Assembly (NCBI RefSeq): GCF_003060865.1
Contig: NZ_CP028918.1
Coordinates: 628,001 to 692,000, forward strand
Reading direction: 5' to 3'
Source of the DNA: Gemmobacter aquarius
Lineage (GTDB): Bacteria; Pseudomonadota; Alphaproteobacteria; Rhodobacterales; Rhodobacteraceae
DNA length: 64,000 bases
The notes below the pieces were generated by a model, which saw only the letters and a program-made list of their open reading frames with translations, was not told where the DNA came from and ran no database searches. Positions 36,202 through 45,445 of the stretch are shown here, piece after piece; the stretch's first letter is position 1; each line of letters begins with the position of its first letter. A program made the position numbers and the translations under genes.

Positions 36202-36852
36202 ATGTTCCTCTTCGACCGCAAGAAGACCGAGATGGTCACACCCGACCGCGCGCTTCCCGGACGGGCCGAGCCACTTCCGACCGCAGAGACGCATTTCATC
36301 AACGGCCTGCCGCTGAAATCGCCCGTGCCTGCGGGGATGGAGGAGGCGATGTTCGGCATGGGCTGCTTCTGGGGTGTCGAGCGCAAGTTCTGGGCTTTGC
36401 CGGGGGTCTGGCTGACCATGGTGGGCTATGCCGGTGGCTACACGCCGAACCCGACCTACCCCGAGACCTGCACCCAGCTTACCGGGCACAACGAGGTGGT
36501 TCGGGTGATCTTCGATCCCGCCATGATCAGCTACGAGCAGTTGTTGCAACTGTTCTGGGAAAACCATGACCCGACGCAGGGCATGCGGCAGGGCAACGAT
36601 GTGGGGTCGACCTATCGTTCGGGCATCTACACCTATAGCGAAGCGCAGGCCCAAGCCGCGCGCGACAGCAAGTCGGTCTATCAGGACCGGCTGAAAGCCG
36701 CGGGTTACGGTGCGATCACAACCGAAATCCTACCGGTGCCGGTGTTTTACTTCGCCGAAGCCTATCACCAGCAGTACCTTGCGAAAAACCCCGACGGATA
36801 TTGCGGCATCGGCGGGACCGGCGTAACCTGCCCCATCGGACTGTCCGCCTGA
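36202..36852 (+). CDS. msrA: Peptide methionine sulfoxide reductase MsrA
   Basis: 216 residues. The catalytic Cys is in '[14 protein letters not shown]', followed by '[25 protein letters not shown]' and '[23 protein letters not shown]'. MsrA repairs the S-form of methionine sulfoxide in proteins. A strong AAGGAG precedes ATG 36202. The C-terminal end has one more Cys in '[12 protein letters not shown]', available for resolving disulfides. Confidence 0.95.
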   Translation: MFLFDRKKTEMVTPDRALPGRAEPLPTAETHFINGLPLKSPVPAGMEEAMFGMGCFWGVERKFWALPGVWLTMVGYAGGYTPNPTYPETCTQLTGHNEVVRVIFDPAMISYEQLLQLFWENHDPTQGMRQGNDVGSTYRSGIYTYSEAQAQAARDSKSVYQDRLKAAGYGAITTEILPVPVFYFAEAYHQQYLAKNPDGYCGIGGTGVTCPIGLSA

Positions 36853-36880
36853 AGCGCGGTCGTTTGCTTCGGGGGCTCCT

Positions 36881-37738
36881 GTGACGAAAAAGAAGATCGA
36901 CACCCGCACGCCGGGACTTGAGGCGGGTGTCGCACTTGCGCGTTGGCTGACGGGCAAAGAGCATCTGCATTACGGGCTCTGGACCGGGTTCGAGGTTCGC
37001 GCCGCCAACCTTGGCCCCGCGCAGGATGCCTATAGCGTCAAGCTGTTCGCCATGTTGCCGCAGGGTCGGAGGCTGCGCATCCTCGACATCGGGGGTGGGG
37101 CGGGCGAGACGGCAAAGCGGCTGATCGGCATGGGCCATAGCGTGGAAATCGTGGTGCCCTCTCCCTATCTTGCAGAACGCTGCCGCGAGAATGCCAAGGG
37201 CGCAGTGATCCACGAGGATTATTTCGAAGACGTACAGGTGAGCGGCCCGTTTGACGTGTGCCTGTTCTCGGAAAGCTTCCAGTACATGCATTATGGCGTG
37301 TCGCTGCCCAAGGCGCGGGGCTTGCTTGCGCCAGACGGTGTGATCGTGATCGGCGATACCTTCCGTCGCGAGGGGTTCCGTCGTGGTGGTGGCGACCGGC
37401 CGGTCGGTGGCGGGCATCCGATCGGTGACTTCCGCACCTACCTGCCCCGCGCGGGCCTGCAGATCGAGGCGGAAGAAGATGTGACCGAAGGCGTTGCGCC
37501 ATCGATCGATCTGGAACAGGCGTTCTTCAATGTGGTGGGCGTCGGCATGGCCGGACTCGACCGCGAGTTGACCGAGAAGAAGCCCTTCGTCCGCAGGCTG
37601 GCTGTCGGCGTGATCGGGGCGCTTATGGGTAGCCGTGGCCGCGACAAGCTGGCGCGCCGTTTGCGCGGCACGGCGCGAACGTCGGATGCCTTCGTTGCGA
37701 ACAACTGCTATCTGCTGATGCGACTGGGGCAGGTCTGA
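36881..37738 (+). CDS. Class I SAM-dependent methyltransferase
   Basis: 285 residues from GTG 36881. The SAM-binding motif I is 'LRILDIGGGAGETAKRLIGMG', and later 'FDVCLFSESFQYM' and 'LLAPDGVIVIGDTF' follow the class I fold. The C-terminal half is specific to this group. The substrate is unknown; the overall pattern is like small-molecule or lipid methyltransferases. It lies 28 bases after msrA and 30 before prmA, probably a shared transcript. Confidence 0.75.
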   Translation: MTKKKIDTRTPGLEAGVALARWLTGKEHLHYGLWTGFEVRAANLGPAQDAYSVKLFAMLPQGRRLRILDIGGGAGETAKRLIGMGHSVEIVVPSPYLAERCRENAKGAVIHEDYFEDVQVSGPFDVCLFSESFQYMHYGVSLPKARGLLAPDGVIVIGDTFRREGFRRGGGDRPVGGGHPIGDFRTYLPRAGLQIEAEEDVTEGVAPSIDLEQAFFNVVGVGMAGLDRELTEKKPFVRRLAVGVIGALMGSRGRDKLARRLRGTARTSDAFVANNCYLLMRLGQV

Positions 37739-37768
37739 CCCCTTCCTGCCCGTGATTGGAGACTGACG

Positions 37769-38647
37769 ATGCCGACCTATTCCGCCCTGACGACCCTGAT
37801 GGGCGAGGATGCCGCCGAGGCGCTGGCCGAAGCCGTCGAAAAGATGAACCCCGAACCCACGGGCGTTGGTGTCTTCGAGATCGAGGACGATTCGGGGCTT
37901 TGGGAAGTGGGCGCCTATTTCCTCGAACAGCCCGACGAGGTGGTTCTGGATGTGCTGGCCATGGCTTTCGGGGCCAAGCCCTTTGCCGTGTCGGAAATCC
38001 CCGAGATCGATTGGGTCGCCAAGGTCCGGCGAGAGCTGTCGCCGGTCGAGGCGGGGCGCTTCTTCGTGTATGGCAGCCATGACGCCGACAAAGTTCCGCA
38101 GGACGCAGGGCGCGTTGCCTTGCAGATCGAGGCGACCGTGGCCTTCGGCACAGGGCATCACGGCACGACGCTGGGATGTCTCAAGGCGTTCGACCGGCTG
38201 TTCGAGGGCGGCTTCCGCCCTGCATCGGTGGCCGATATCGGCTGCGGCACGGCCGTGCTGGCCATGGCGGCGGCGGCGGTCTTGCCCGACGCGCTGGTGA
38301 TCGCATCCGACATCGATCAGGTCGCGGTCGACGTGGCGCGTGCCAATGTCGACATCAACGGGCTGACGGGGCGGCTCGACTGTCTGGAAGCCGCCGGTTT
38401 CGCGCATCCACGTCTGGCCGAGGCGGGGCCGTTCGATCTGGTTTTTGCCAATATCCTGAAAGGGCCGCTGGTCGAGCTGGCGCCCGACATGGCGCGGCAT
38501 GTGGCACCGGGGGGGCTGGCGATCCTGTCGGGCTTGCTGGTGGTGCAGGCCGAGGCGGTGACTGCGGCCTATCTGGCGGCGGGCTTTACCCTGCAAAGCC
38601 GCGATGACATCGGGGAATGGTCGACGCTGGTCCTGAAGCGGGGCTGA
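37769..38647 (+). CDS. prmA: Ribosomal protein L11 methyltransferase
   Basis: 292 residues. 'AFGTGHHGTTLGCLKAFD', the SAM motif 'VADIGCGTAVLAMAAAA', and 'DLVFANILKGPLVELAPDMA' are the PrmA signatures. It trimethylates L11 on the ribosome. A normal N-terminal substrate-recognition domain of about 95 residues is present. Confidence 0.92.
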   Translation: MPTYSALTTLMGEDAAEALAEAVEKMNPEPTGVGVFEIEDDSGLWEVGAYFLEQPDEVVLDVLAMAFGAKPFAVSEIPEIDWVAKVRRELSPVEAGRFFVYGSHDADKVPQDAGRVALQIEATVAFGTGHHGTTLGCLKAFDRLFEGGFRPASVADIGCGTAVLAMAAAAVLPDALVIASDIDQVAVDVARANVDINGLTGRLDCLEAAGFAHPRLAEAGPFDLVFANILKGPLVELAPDMARHVAPGGLAILSGLLVVQAEAVTAAYLAAGFTLQSRDDIGEWSTLVLKRG

Positions 38648-38751
38648 TTGCGGGCGTTCGGGAAACACAGCGTTTCCGGACCCCTGCCTAGGTTTAGCCT
38701 TAGTTAAAGCGTAATTTTGCCACTGGTGAAACGCTTGCGCGAGGGCCAGTG

Positions 38752-39099
38752 ATGTTCGATCCGAACCGCGAAGATTTCAATGCCCGCGTGCTTAGGTTGC
38801 GCCGCGAACATGCGCTGGGCCGCGGCTTCGAGGCGGGCGGCGCGCTTGGACGGTCGGCCTTTCGCCGCGAAGCGGTGCGTCGCCGTCCGGCGCTGCGGGC
38901 CGGACTTTTCATAATCGCCTTCGCATTCGGGATGAAGGGTGCGCTGCACGCGCATCTCGGTCCCGATGGCTATGCCGAACGGGTGGCACAGATATCGACG
39001 GAAACCACGCTTTCCGGCGTGCCGCGGGCGCTTATGGCTGCCGATCCGTTGACGGTTCTGGTGTCTGACGCGATCAAACGGGTCAGGGTCGCACTTTAG
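38752..39099 (+). CDS. Small single-helix membrane protein of unknown function
   Basis: 115 residues. A basic N-terminal half ('RLRREHALGRGFEAGG', 'FRREAVRRRPALRAG') is followed by one hydrophobic helix ('LFIIAFAFGMKGAL') and a short tail, so it should be anchored in the inner membrane with the basic part inside. I recognise no family. ATG 38752 is used; a GTG overlaps it at 38749. It follows prmA by 104 bases, with the small hairpin GGAAAC-ACAGC-GTTTCC (38661-38677) between them. Confidence 0.6.
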   Translation: MFDPNREDFNARVLRLRREHALGRGFEAGGALGRSAFRREAVRRRPALRAGLFIIAFAFGMKGALHAHLGPDGYAERVAQISTETTLSGVPRALMAADPLTVLVSDAIKRVRVAL

Positions 39100-39112
39100 G
39101 TGCGCGGCAATG

Positions 39113-39144
39113 CAAAAGGCCGCCGACCCGATTGGTCGACGGCC
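39113..39144 (-). terminator. Terminator of the DUF1127 gene
   Basis: On the minus strand GGCCGTCGAC / GTCGGCGGCC pair with one mismatch (loop CAATCGG region) and are followed by TTTTGC. It lies 28 bases after the DUF1127 stop. Confidence 0.7.
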
Positions 39145-39171
39145 CAAGCATACGTCGGGGTCACTGACTGA

Positions 39172-39375
39172 TCAGCGACCGATCATCTCGATGTCGCCGC
39201 GGCACAGACCGATATCGTCAAGCTCACGGTCGGTGAGGTTGCCGAGGGCCTTGCGGGTGACGCGGGCGTCGTTCCAGTTGGAGAGCGACAGGAAGGCGTC
39301 GCTGACGAACTGCACGAAGCGGAAGATCGAAATGGCGCCGAACGGCGCCGGACGGGTCGTTTCGAAGGCGGCCAT
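39172..39375 (-). CDS. DUF1127 protein
   Basis: 67 residues. The conserved C-terminal block 'LGNLTDRELDDIGLCRGDIEMI' is the DUF1127 signature, with an amphipathic, basic helix before it. In Rhodobacter and Agrobacterium small DUF1127 proteins act in RNA metabolism and stress control, known from the family, not visible here. It lies alone with its own terminator and a long upstream region. Confidence 0.88.
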   Translation of the reverse strand: MAAFETTRPAPFGAISIFRFVQFVSDAFLSLSNWNDARVTRKALGNLTDRELDDIGLCRGDIEMIGR

Positions 39376-39720
39376 GGCTAGTATCCTTTTACAAACTGCT
39401 CAAAGCTGAGGCATCGGTGCCTCGTGACAGCGAAATAGCTGTGCTGCAGGTGCATAACAAGCGCTGCGCTTGCATTGCAGCCTTGCGCGCCACGCATGAC
39501 AGGTTAAAGGCGCGTGGCCCTTTGTTTGCAAGGAAAACCACCACCCGATCGCGAAGCAGTCGCTTAAACGCGTCATCGGGTCGGTTTCTGCACCTGCATA
39601 AAGCACCAAGCGCAACGGCCTGCAATAGGCGTTAAAGCGATTGCCCGATGTTCTTGTTTCGTGCTAATTGTCCCGCAAAAGAAAACCGCGCCGAAACGGC
39701 GGGTGAAGGGCAGGGAACAG
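39376..39720. other. Intergenic region between DUF1127 gene and ruvC
   Basis: No gene is seen. The stretch is less GC-rich than coding DNA and holds short inverted repeats such as AAGCGC-T-GCGCTT near 39458. It must contain divergent promoters for the DUF1127 gene and ruvCAB. A small RNA is possible, but I could not define a terminator for one. Confidence 0.4.
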
Positions 39721-40239
39721 ATGCGCGTCTTGGGAATCGACCCCGGCCTGCGAAACCTAGGGTGGGGAATCATCGATGTGGCAGGGGCAAAGATCGTCCA
39801 TGTCGCCAACGGCATATGCCATTCCGCCCCCGGGACAGGTGATGGCGATCTCGCCCTGCGATTGGTCAGCCTTTACGAACAACTGACCGCCGTGATCCGC
39901 ACCTACTGCCCCGATCAGGCGGCGGTCGAGCATACCTTTGTCAACAAGGATGCGGTGGCGACGCTGAAACTGGGGCAGGCGCGGGGCATCGCCCTTCTGG
40001 TGCCGGCGCAGGCGGGGATTACGGTTGGCGAATATGCTCCGAACGCGGTTAAGAAAACCGTCGTCGGCGTGGGCCATGCCGCCAAGGTGCAGGTCGACCA
40101 TATGGTGCGGCTGCATCTGCCCGGTGTGGTGATTGCGGGGGCCGATGCGGCGGATGCGCTGGCCATCGCAATCTGCCACGCGCATCATATGCAAAGCGCC
40201 GGGCGTCTTGCCCAAGCGTTGAAAAGGGCGGCGGGATGA
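39721..40239 (+). CDS. ruvC: Holliday junction resolvase RuvC
   Basis: 172 residues. The four catalytic acids are visible: Asp7 ('[13 protein letters not shown]'), Glu in '[11 protein letters not shown]', and two Asp in '[17 protein letters not shown]'. It cuts Holliday junctions that RuvAB migrates. ATG 39721 follows AGGGCAGGGA. The stop overlaps the ruvA ATG by four bases. Confidence 0.96.
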   Translation: MRVLGIDPGLRNLGWGIIDVAGAKIVHVANGICHSAPGTGDGDLALRLVSLYEQLTAVIRTYCPDQAAVEHTFVNKDAVATLKLGQARGIALLVPAQAGITVGEYAPNAVKKTVVGVGHAAKVQVDHMVRLHLPGVVIAGADAADALAIAICHAHHMQSAGRLAQALKRAAG

Positions 40240-40922
40240 TCGGCAAGATTTCGGGACGGCTCGATTGGCGCGGTCAGGGCGAGGTGTTGATCGACGTGCG
40301 CGGCGTGGGCTATCTCGTCCATGTCAGCGACCGCACGATGATGGGCCTGCCCGCCGTGGGCGAGGCCGTGTCGCTTTATACCGAACTGCTGGTGCGCGAG
40401 GATTTGCTGCAGCTTTTCGGTTTTCCCACCATGTTCGAGAAGGAATGGCACAAGCTGCTCACCACCGTGCAAGGGGTGGGCGCCAAGGCGTCGATGTCCA
40501 TCCTCGGCACGCTCGGGGCCGAAGGCGTGGCGCGGGCGATAACGCTGGGCGATGCGCGTGCCGTGCAATCGGCACCCGGTGTCGGGCCAAAGCTGGCGCA
40601 AAGGGTGATCCTCGAGCTGAAATCCAAGGCCCATTCGGTGATGGCGGCGGGCGGCGGGCTGATGGCCGTGGCCGAAGCTGATGACGAGGTGATCGAGGCC
40701 GCGGCGGCCCCTGCGCCCAAGCGGGCCGTAAAGCCCGCGCTGCCCAACGCCTCGCAGGCGCGGGCGGTCGCGGCCTCCGATGCGCTTTCGGCCTTGGCCA
40801 ACCTTGGCTATGCGCCCGCCGATGCGGCGCAGGCGGTGGCGGCGGCGGGGGGCGACGATCCGGAGGCCACGACCGCCACGCTGATCCGGGCGGCGCTGAA
40901 ACTGCTCGCGCCGAAGGGCTAA
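40236..40922 (+). CDS. ruvA: Holliday junction branch migration protein RuvA
   Basis: 228 residues. The N-terminal OB fold ('[30 protein letters not shown]') is followed by helix-hairpin-helix motifs ('[16 protein letters not shown]', '[18 protein letters not shown]') and, after an Ala-rich linker, the RuvB-binding domain ('[19 protein letters not shown]'). It is the junction-binding tetramer. Three bases separate it from ruvB. Confidence 0.96.
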   Translation: MIGKISGRLDWRGQGEVLIDVRGVGYLVHVSDRTMMGLPAVGEAVSLYTELLVREDLLQLFGFPTMFEKEWHKLLTTVQGVGAKASMSILGTLGAEGVARAITLGDARAVQSAPGVGPKLAQRVILELKSKAHSVMAAGGGLMAVAEADDEVIEAAAAPAPKRAVKPALPNASQARAVAASDALSALANLGYAPADAAQAVAAAGGDDPEATTATLIRAALKLLAPKG

Positions 40923-40925
40923 GGG

Positions 40926-41951
40926 ATGGAACCCGATCCGATCATCCGGCCCGAGCGCTTGGCCGAAGACACCGACCGCGCGCTGCGCCCGCAGACGCTG
41001 GAAGAGTTCGTCGGCCAAGCCGAGGCGCGGGCCAACCTGCGGGTCTTCATCGAAAGTGCCAAGATGCGGGGCGAGGCGATGGACCATACGCTGTTCCATG
41101 GCCCTCCGGGGCTGGGCAAGACCACCTTGGCGCAGATCATGGCGCGTGAATTGGGGGTGGGGTTCCGCATGACATCCGGCCCCGTGCTGGCGAAACCCGG
41201 CGATCTGGCGGCGATCCTGACCAATCTGGAACCGCGCGACGTGCTGTTCATCGACGAAATCCACCGCCTTTCTCCTGTGGTCGAAGAGGTGCTCTATCCC
41301 GCTTTGGAGGATTTCGCGCTCGATCTGGTGATCGGCGAAGGACCGGCGGCCCGCACGGTGCGAATCGATTTGCAGCCGTTCACGCTGGTGGGGGCTACGA
41401 CTCGGCTGGGTCTTTTGACCACACCGCTGCGCGACCGGTTCGGAATTCCCACGCGGCTGCAATTCTATACCGAGGATGAGCTTGACCTGATCGTCACGCG
41501 CGGCGCGCGGTTGCTGGGCATCGCCTCCGATCCCGAAGGCACGCGCGAAATTGCGCGACGGGCACGAGGCACGCCGCGCGTTGCGGGGCGCTTGCTGCGG
41601 CGGGTGGTCGATTTTGTGCTGGTCGAGGGTGACGGGCGGCTGACCAAGGCGATTGCCGACCGCGCGCTGACGCGGCTGGGGGTCGACCATCTGGGCCTCG
41701 ATGGCGCTGACCGGCGCTATATTCTGCTTCTGGCGGAAAACTACGGGGGCGGGCCGGTGGGGGTGGAAACCATCGCGGCAGCTTTGTCAGAGGCGCGGGA
41801 TGCCATCGAAGAGGTAATCGAGCCTTATCTTCTGCAGCAGGGGCTGATCCAGCGCACGCCACGGGGGCGGATGCTGGCGGCCAAGGCGTGGCGGCATATC
41901 GGGCTGGACGTGCCGAAGGGGCCGGGACAACCGGATCTGTTCGAAGCCTGA
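40926..41951 (+). CDS. ruvB: Holliday junction helicase RuvB
   Basis: 341 residues. AAA+ motor with Walker A '[12 protein letters not shown]', Walker B '[10 protein letters not shown]', sensor I '[19 protein letters not shown]' with the arginine finger, and a winged-helix C-terminus ('[16 protein letters not shown]'). It completes the ruvCAB operon. Confidence 0.97.
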   Translation: MEPDPIIRPERLAEDTDRALRPQTLEEFVGQAEARANLRVFIESAKMRGEAMDHTLFHGPPGLGKTTLAQIMARELGVGFRMTSGPVLAKPGDLAAILTNLEPRDVLFIDEIHRLSPVVEEVLYPALEDFALDLVIGEGPAARTVRIDLQPFTLVGATTRLGLLTTPLRDRFGIPTRLQFYTEDELDLIVTRGARLLGIASDPEGTREIARRARGTPRVAGRLLRRVVDFVLVEGDGRLTKAIADRALTRLGVDHLGLDGADRRYILLLAENYGGGPVGVETIAAALSEARDAIEEVIEPYLLQQGLIQRTPRGRMLAAKAWRHIGLDVPKGPGQPDLFEA

Positions 41952-42060
41952 CCTGACCGGAATTCTTCGGCGATGAATTTCCTGTGCCGGTTCTGGCAGG
42001 TAGCGATTGAGCCTTGCGTGGTGATCCGTTAGCCGGTGGGCAAACAGGTCGGAGGTTTTC

Positions 42061-42684
42061 ATGACACCGGACGAGATCGCAGCCTTGTTCACCCGCGCCG
42101 ACGGGCAATATCTGTGTGCCCGCTGGGGGCGGCCCATCGTGCCTGTGGTCTTTGGCGTCGAGGAGTCGACACTTTCCGTTCTCAAGGGCGCGGTCGAGGC
42201 GGTGGTGACGCTTGCAGGTCACAAGATGGCCGAAACGGATACCGAACTTGGCGCAAACCTGATGGTATTTTTCCTCCGCGATTGGGCCGAATTGCCCGAA
42301 GTGCCCAATCTGGACCGGCTGATTCCTGACCTTGCGCCGCTGTGCGACCGGCTGGCAAAGGCGGGGGCGAACCAGTACCGCGTGTTCCGCTTCGACGAAG
42401 CCGGCGCAATCAAGGCGGCTTTCGTGTTCGTGCGGATGGATGACGACCTGGCGGGAGTGTCGGCGGAAACGCTTGCTTTGTCGCAGGCAGTGCAGACCAT
42501 CCTGCTGTGGTCCGACACCGCTTTCGTGGGTGTTTCGCCGCTGGCCTTGGCGGCGGGGCAGGTGATCTTGCGGCCCGAAATCGCAGGCGTGATCCGCGCC
42601 GCCTATGATCCCGTCCTGCCGCCCGTGGCGCGGGATACGAGCCACGCATTGCGGCTGGCCGCACGGATGGCGGCGCTGCATTAG
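42061..42684 (+). CDS. Conserved hypothetical protein, soluble
   Basis: 207 residues with no signal peptide or membrane helix and no motif I recognise. The opening 'MTPDEIAALFTRADGQYLCARWGRPIVPVVFGVEE' and the balanced composition with strong third-position GC indicate a real gene. It lies between ruvB and the YihY gene, in the same direction, 109 bases after ruvB. Confidence 0.65.
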   Translation: MTPDEIAALFTRADGQYLCARWGRPIVPVVFGVEESTLSVLKGAVEAVVTLAGHKMAETDTELGANLMVFFLRDWAELPEVPNLDRLIPDLAPLCDRLAKAGANQYRVFRFDEAGAIKAAFVFVRMDDDLAGVSAETLALSQAVQTILLWSDTAFVGVSPLALAAGQVILRPEIAGVIRAAYDPVLPPVARDTSHALRLAARMAALH

Positions 42685-42738
42685 GGAACAGTCGCCCCCT
42701 GCCGCCGTTGGACCGCTCAACGGCGCGAGGAGGCTTTG

Positions 42739-43698
42739 ATGGATACGGGCAACGGGCGGGGCCGCGAGGCGGTGCGACCGAGGGACATTCCGGCCGAGGG
42801 CTGGAAGGATATCGCGCTCCGGGTCTGGAAATCGCTGGGCGAGGACAAGCTGTTGCTGATCGCGGCGGGGGTGACATTCTACCTGCTGCTTGCGCTGTTT
42901 CCCGCGCTTGGCAGTTTCGTAGCCCTTTACGGGCTGATCGCAGATCCGGCGACGGTGGCCGAGCATGTGTCGCTATTGCAGGGCGTGATGCCGGGGCCTG
43001 CGACCGAGCTGTTGTCGACGCAGATGACCCGGCTGGCGGGGGCGCAAAGCGGTGATCTGGGGCTGTCGGCGATCATCGCGCTGCTGATTTCGCTTTGGAG
43101 CGCCAACGGTGGGGTAAAGGCGATTTTCGAGGGGGTGAACATAGCCTATGACGAGCAGGAGAAGCGGTCCTTCCTGCGGCTTACGCTGGCCACGCTGGCC
43201 TTTACCCTGGGGGCGATGGTCTTGCTGATCGCGCTGATCGGGGCGCTTGCAGTGCTGCCTGCGGTGCTGGCATTGGCGCCATTTGGAGAGGTGACCGAGA
43301 TCGTCGTGTCGCTGCTGCGCTGGCCGTTGATTCTGGTGCTGATCGGGTTGGCCTTGGCGGTGCTTTACCGTTTCGCGCCAAGCCGGACGCCGCCCGAATG
43401 GAAATGGGTAACCTGGGGCAGCGGGCTTGCGACTGTGCTCTGGGTTGCGGCATCGGTGGCATTTTCGGTCTACCTCGAGAGTTTTGCCGATTTCGGGGCG
43501 AGTTACGGCGCCATGGCCGCACCCATCGCTTTTTTGCTGTGGGTGTGGATTTCGATCATCGTCATTCTGCTGGGTGCAGAGGTGAATGCCGAGATGGAAC
43601 ACCAGACGGCGCATGACACCACCGCTGGATCCGAAAAGCCGATGGGCCAGCGCGGGGCGGAAGTGGCCGATACGCTGGGCGAGACGGCGGACAGGTGA
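42739..43698 (+). CDS. YihY/BrkB family inner-membrane protein
   Basis: 319 residues with about six helices and the family pattern 'LLLIAAGVTFYLLLALFPALGSFVALYGLIADP', 'LWSANGGVKAIFEGVNIAYDE', 'LLRWPLILVLIGLALAVLYRFAPSR' and 'FLLWVWISIIVILLGAEVNAEME'. Its function is not settled; it is often called YihY and was earlier wrongly named a ribonuclease BN. ATG 42739 has GAGGAGG upstream. Confidence 0.88.
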   Translation: MDTGNGRGREAVRPRDIPAEGWKDIALRVWKSLGEDKLLLIAAGVTFYLLLALFPALGSFVALYGLIADPATVAEHVSLLQGVMPGPATELLSTQMTRLAGAQSGDLGLSAIIALLISLWSANGGVKAIFEGVNIAYDEQEKRSFLRLTLATLAFTLGAMVLLIALIGALAVLPAVLALAPFGEVTEIVVSLLRWPLILVLIGLALAVLYRFAPSRTPPEWKWVTWGSGLATVLWVAASVAFSVYLESFADFGASYGAMAAPIAFLLWVWISIIVILLGAEVNAEMEHQTAHDTTAGSEKPMGQRGAEVADTLGETADR

Positions 43699-43756
43699 CT
43701 TTTGCTTGCAGCAGGGCGCGGGGGCCGGTTAGGTCGGGTCAACCGCGGGGGAGCCG

Positions 43757-44149
43757 ATGCACGAATTTCCGGTCAGGGTGTATTACGAGGATACCGATCT
43801 TGCGGGCATCGTCTATTACGCGAATTACCTGAAATTCATCGAACGGGCGCGCAGCGAATGGGTGCGGGGTCTCGGCATCGATCAGGGCGCTTTGAAGCGC
43901 GACCACGGGATCGTCTTTGCCGTGCGCCGCGTCGAGGCCGATTACCTGCGCCCTGCGCGGTTCGATGACCTGTTGCGCGTGACGACTGCGCTGGTCGAAC
44001 TGGGCGGGGCGCGTATCGTGCTCGATCAGGCGGTCTGGCGCGGTGACGAGGCGTTGTTCACCGCGCGGGTGGTGCTGGTCTGCCTGTCGGATGCAGGGTC
44101 GGCAGCCCGGATGCCCGCCGACCTGCGGGCGCTCTTGACGGCGGGCTAG
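43757..44149 (+). CDS. ybgC: Tol-Pal-associated acyl-CoA thioesterase YbgC
   Basis: 130 residues of the hot-dog fold with the 4HBT active-site motif 'YYEDTDLAGIVYYANYLKFIERARSEW', containing the catalytic Asp. YbgC hydrolyses acyl-CoA or acyl-ACP thioesters near the envelope. It is the first gene of the tol-pal cluster. Confidence 0.95.
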   Translation: MHEFPVRVYYEDTDLAGIVYYANYLKFIERARSEWVRGLGIDQGALKRDHGIVFAVRRVEADYLRPARFDDLLRVTTALVELGGARIVLDQAVWRGDEALFTARVVLVCLSDAGSAARMPADLRALLTAG

Positions 44150-44267
44150 GGGCAAGCGGAGCGGGGATTGTTGCCGTGTCGCGCAGATGTGTTGGCATTT
44201 GGCGTGGAACTTGGATAGAATCACCCCTAAAGGCCGCGGCAGGACGGCTATAACAAGAGCAGGCGTA

Positions 44268-44963
44268 ATGGATACCCAGACCCTCGCGGCAGCGCAGGAG
44301 ATTGATTTCTCCTTGCTGGCCCTTTTCATGAAGGCCACCCTTACCAACAAACTCGTGCTCATGACCCTGATCGGGATGAGCTTCTGGTCATGGTCGATCA
44401 TCGTGCAGCGGCAATTGACCTTTCGCAAGGCGCGTACGGAATCCGAGGAATTCGACCGCGCCTTCTGGTCGGGCGAGCCGCTCGACGAATTGTTCGAAAC
44501 CATCGCGCCCGATCCGCAGGGTGCGTCGCAGCGCATCTTTGCCGCAGGGATGCTGGAATGGCGGCGCAGCCACCGGCAGGATGGCGGGCTGATCGCAGGC
44601 GCGCAGGCGCGGATCGACCGGGCGATGGACGTGGCAATCGCGCGCGAGGCCGAGGTGTTGAACAAGGGGCTGGGGTTCCTTGCCACCACGGGGTCCACCG
44701 CGCCCTTCATCGGGTTGTTCGGCACGGTCTGGGGGATCAAGCACAGCTTCGAGCAGATCGCGATCAGCCAGAACACCAACCTTGCGGTCGTGGCCCCCGG
44801 CATCGCCGAGGCGCTTTTGGCCACGGCAATCGGTCTGGTCGCGGCGATCCCGGCTGTGGTGGCCTACAACAAGCTCAACACCGACAGCGAGCGCATTCTG
44901 GGCGGGTACGAATCCTTTGCCGATGAATTCGCCACGATCCTGTCGCGCCAGCTGGACGCCTGA
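44268..44963 (+). CDS. tolQ: Tol-Pal system protein TolQ
   Basis: 231 residues with three membrane helices and the MotA/TolQ/ExbB conserved block 'LATTGSTAPFIGLFGTVWGIKHSFEQI' followed by 'IAEALLATAIGLVAAIPAVVAYN'. With TolR it forms the proton-driven motor that powers TolA during outer-membrane constriction. ATG 44268 is chosen; the 118 bases before it after ybgC may hold a promoter. Confidence 0.96.
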   Translation: MDTQTLAAAQEIDFSLLALFMKATLTNKLVLMTLIGMSFWSWSIIVQRQLTFRKARTESEEFDRAFWSGEPLDELFETIAPDPQGASQRIFAAGMLEWRRSHRQDGGLIAGAQARIDRAMDVAIAREAEVLNKGLGFLATTGSTAPFIGLFGTVWGIKHSFEQIAISQNTNLAVVAPGIAEALLATAIGLVAAIPAVVAYNKLNTDSERILGGYESFADEFATILSRQLDA

Positions 44964-44966
44964 GCC

Positions 44967-45434
44967 ATGGGAGCAGGTGTAGCCAAAAAGGGCGGCGGGG
45001 GCGGACGCCGCGGTCGGCGGCGGCGCGGTGGCGCGCCGATGTCGGAAATCAACGTCACACCCTTTATCGACGTGATGCTGGTGCTGCTCATCATCTTCAT
45101 GGTGGCGGCCCCGATGCTGACGGTGGGCGTTCCGGTGCAATTGCCCGAGACGGCGGCCAACGCCTTGCCGACCGAGCAAGAGGAACCCTTGGCTATCACC
45201 ATGACCGCCGATGGCAAGCTGTTGATCCAGAAGAACGAAATCAGCCCCGACGAGTTGATCCCCAAACTGACCGCAATCGCCGCCGAGCGGACATCGGACA
45301 AGATTTTCCTGCGGGCCGACGGGTCTATTCCCTATGCCCGCGTGGCCGAAGTGATGGGCGCGCTGAGCAAGGGCGGGTTCAACAACATCGGGCTGGTGAC
45401 GGATGCGGGCGGTCCTTCGCTCGACGGCGGCTGA
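44967..45434 (+). CDS. tolR: Tol-Pal system protein TolR
   Basis: 155 residues. An Arg/Gly-rich N-terminus is followed by the single helix with the proton-carrying Asp in 'INVTPFIDVMLVLLIIFMVAAP' and a periplasmic domain. It starts three bases after tolQ. Confidence 0.95.
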   Translation: MGAGVAKKGGGGGRRGRRRRGGAPMSEINVTPFIDVMLVLLIIFMVAAPMLTVGVPVQLPETAANALPTEQEEPLAITMTADGKLLIQKNEISPDELIPKLTAIAAERTSDKIFLRADGSIPYARVAEVMGALSKGGFNNIGLVTDAGGPSLDGG

Positions 45435-45445
45435 CGGCGTAAGCG

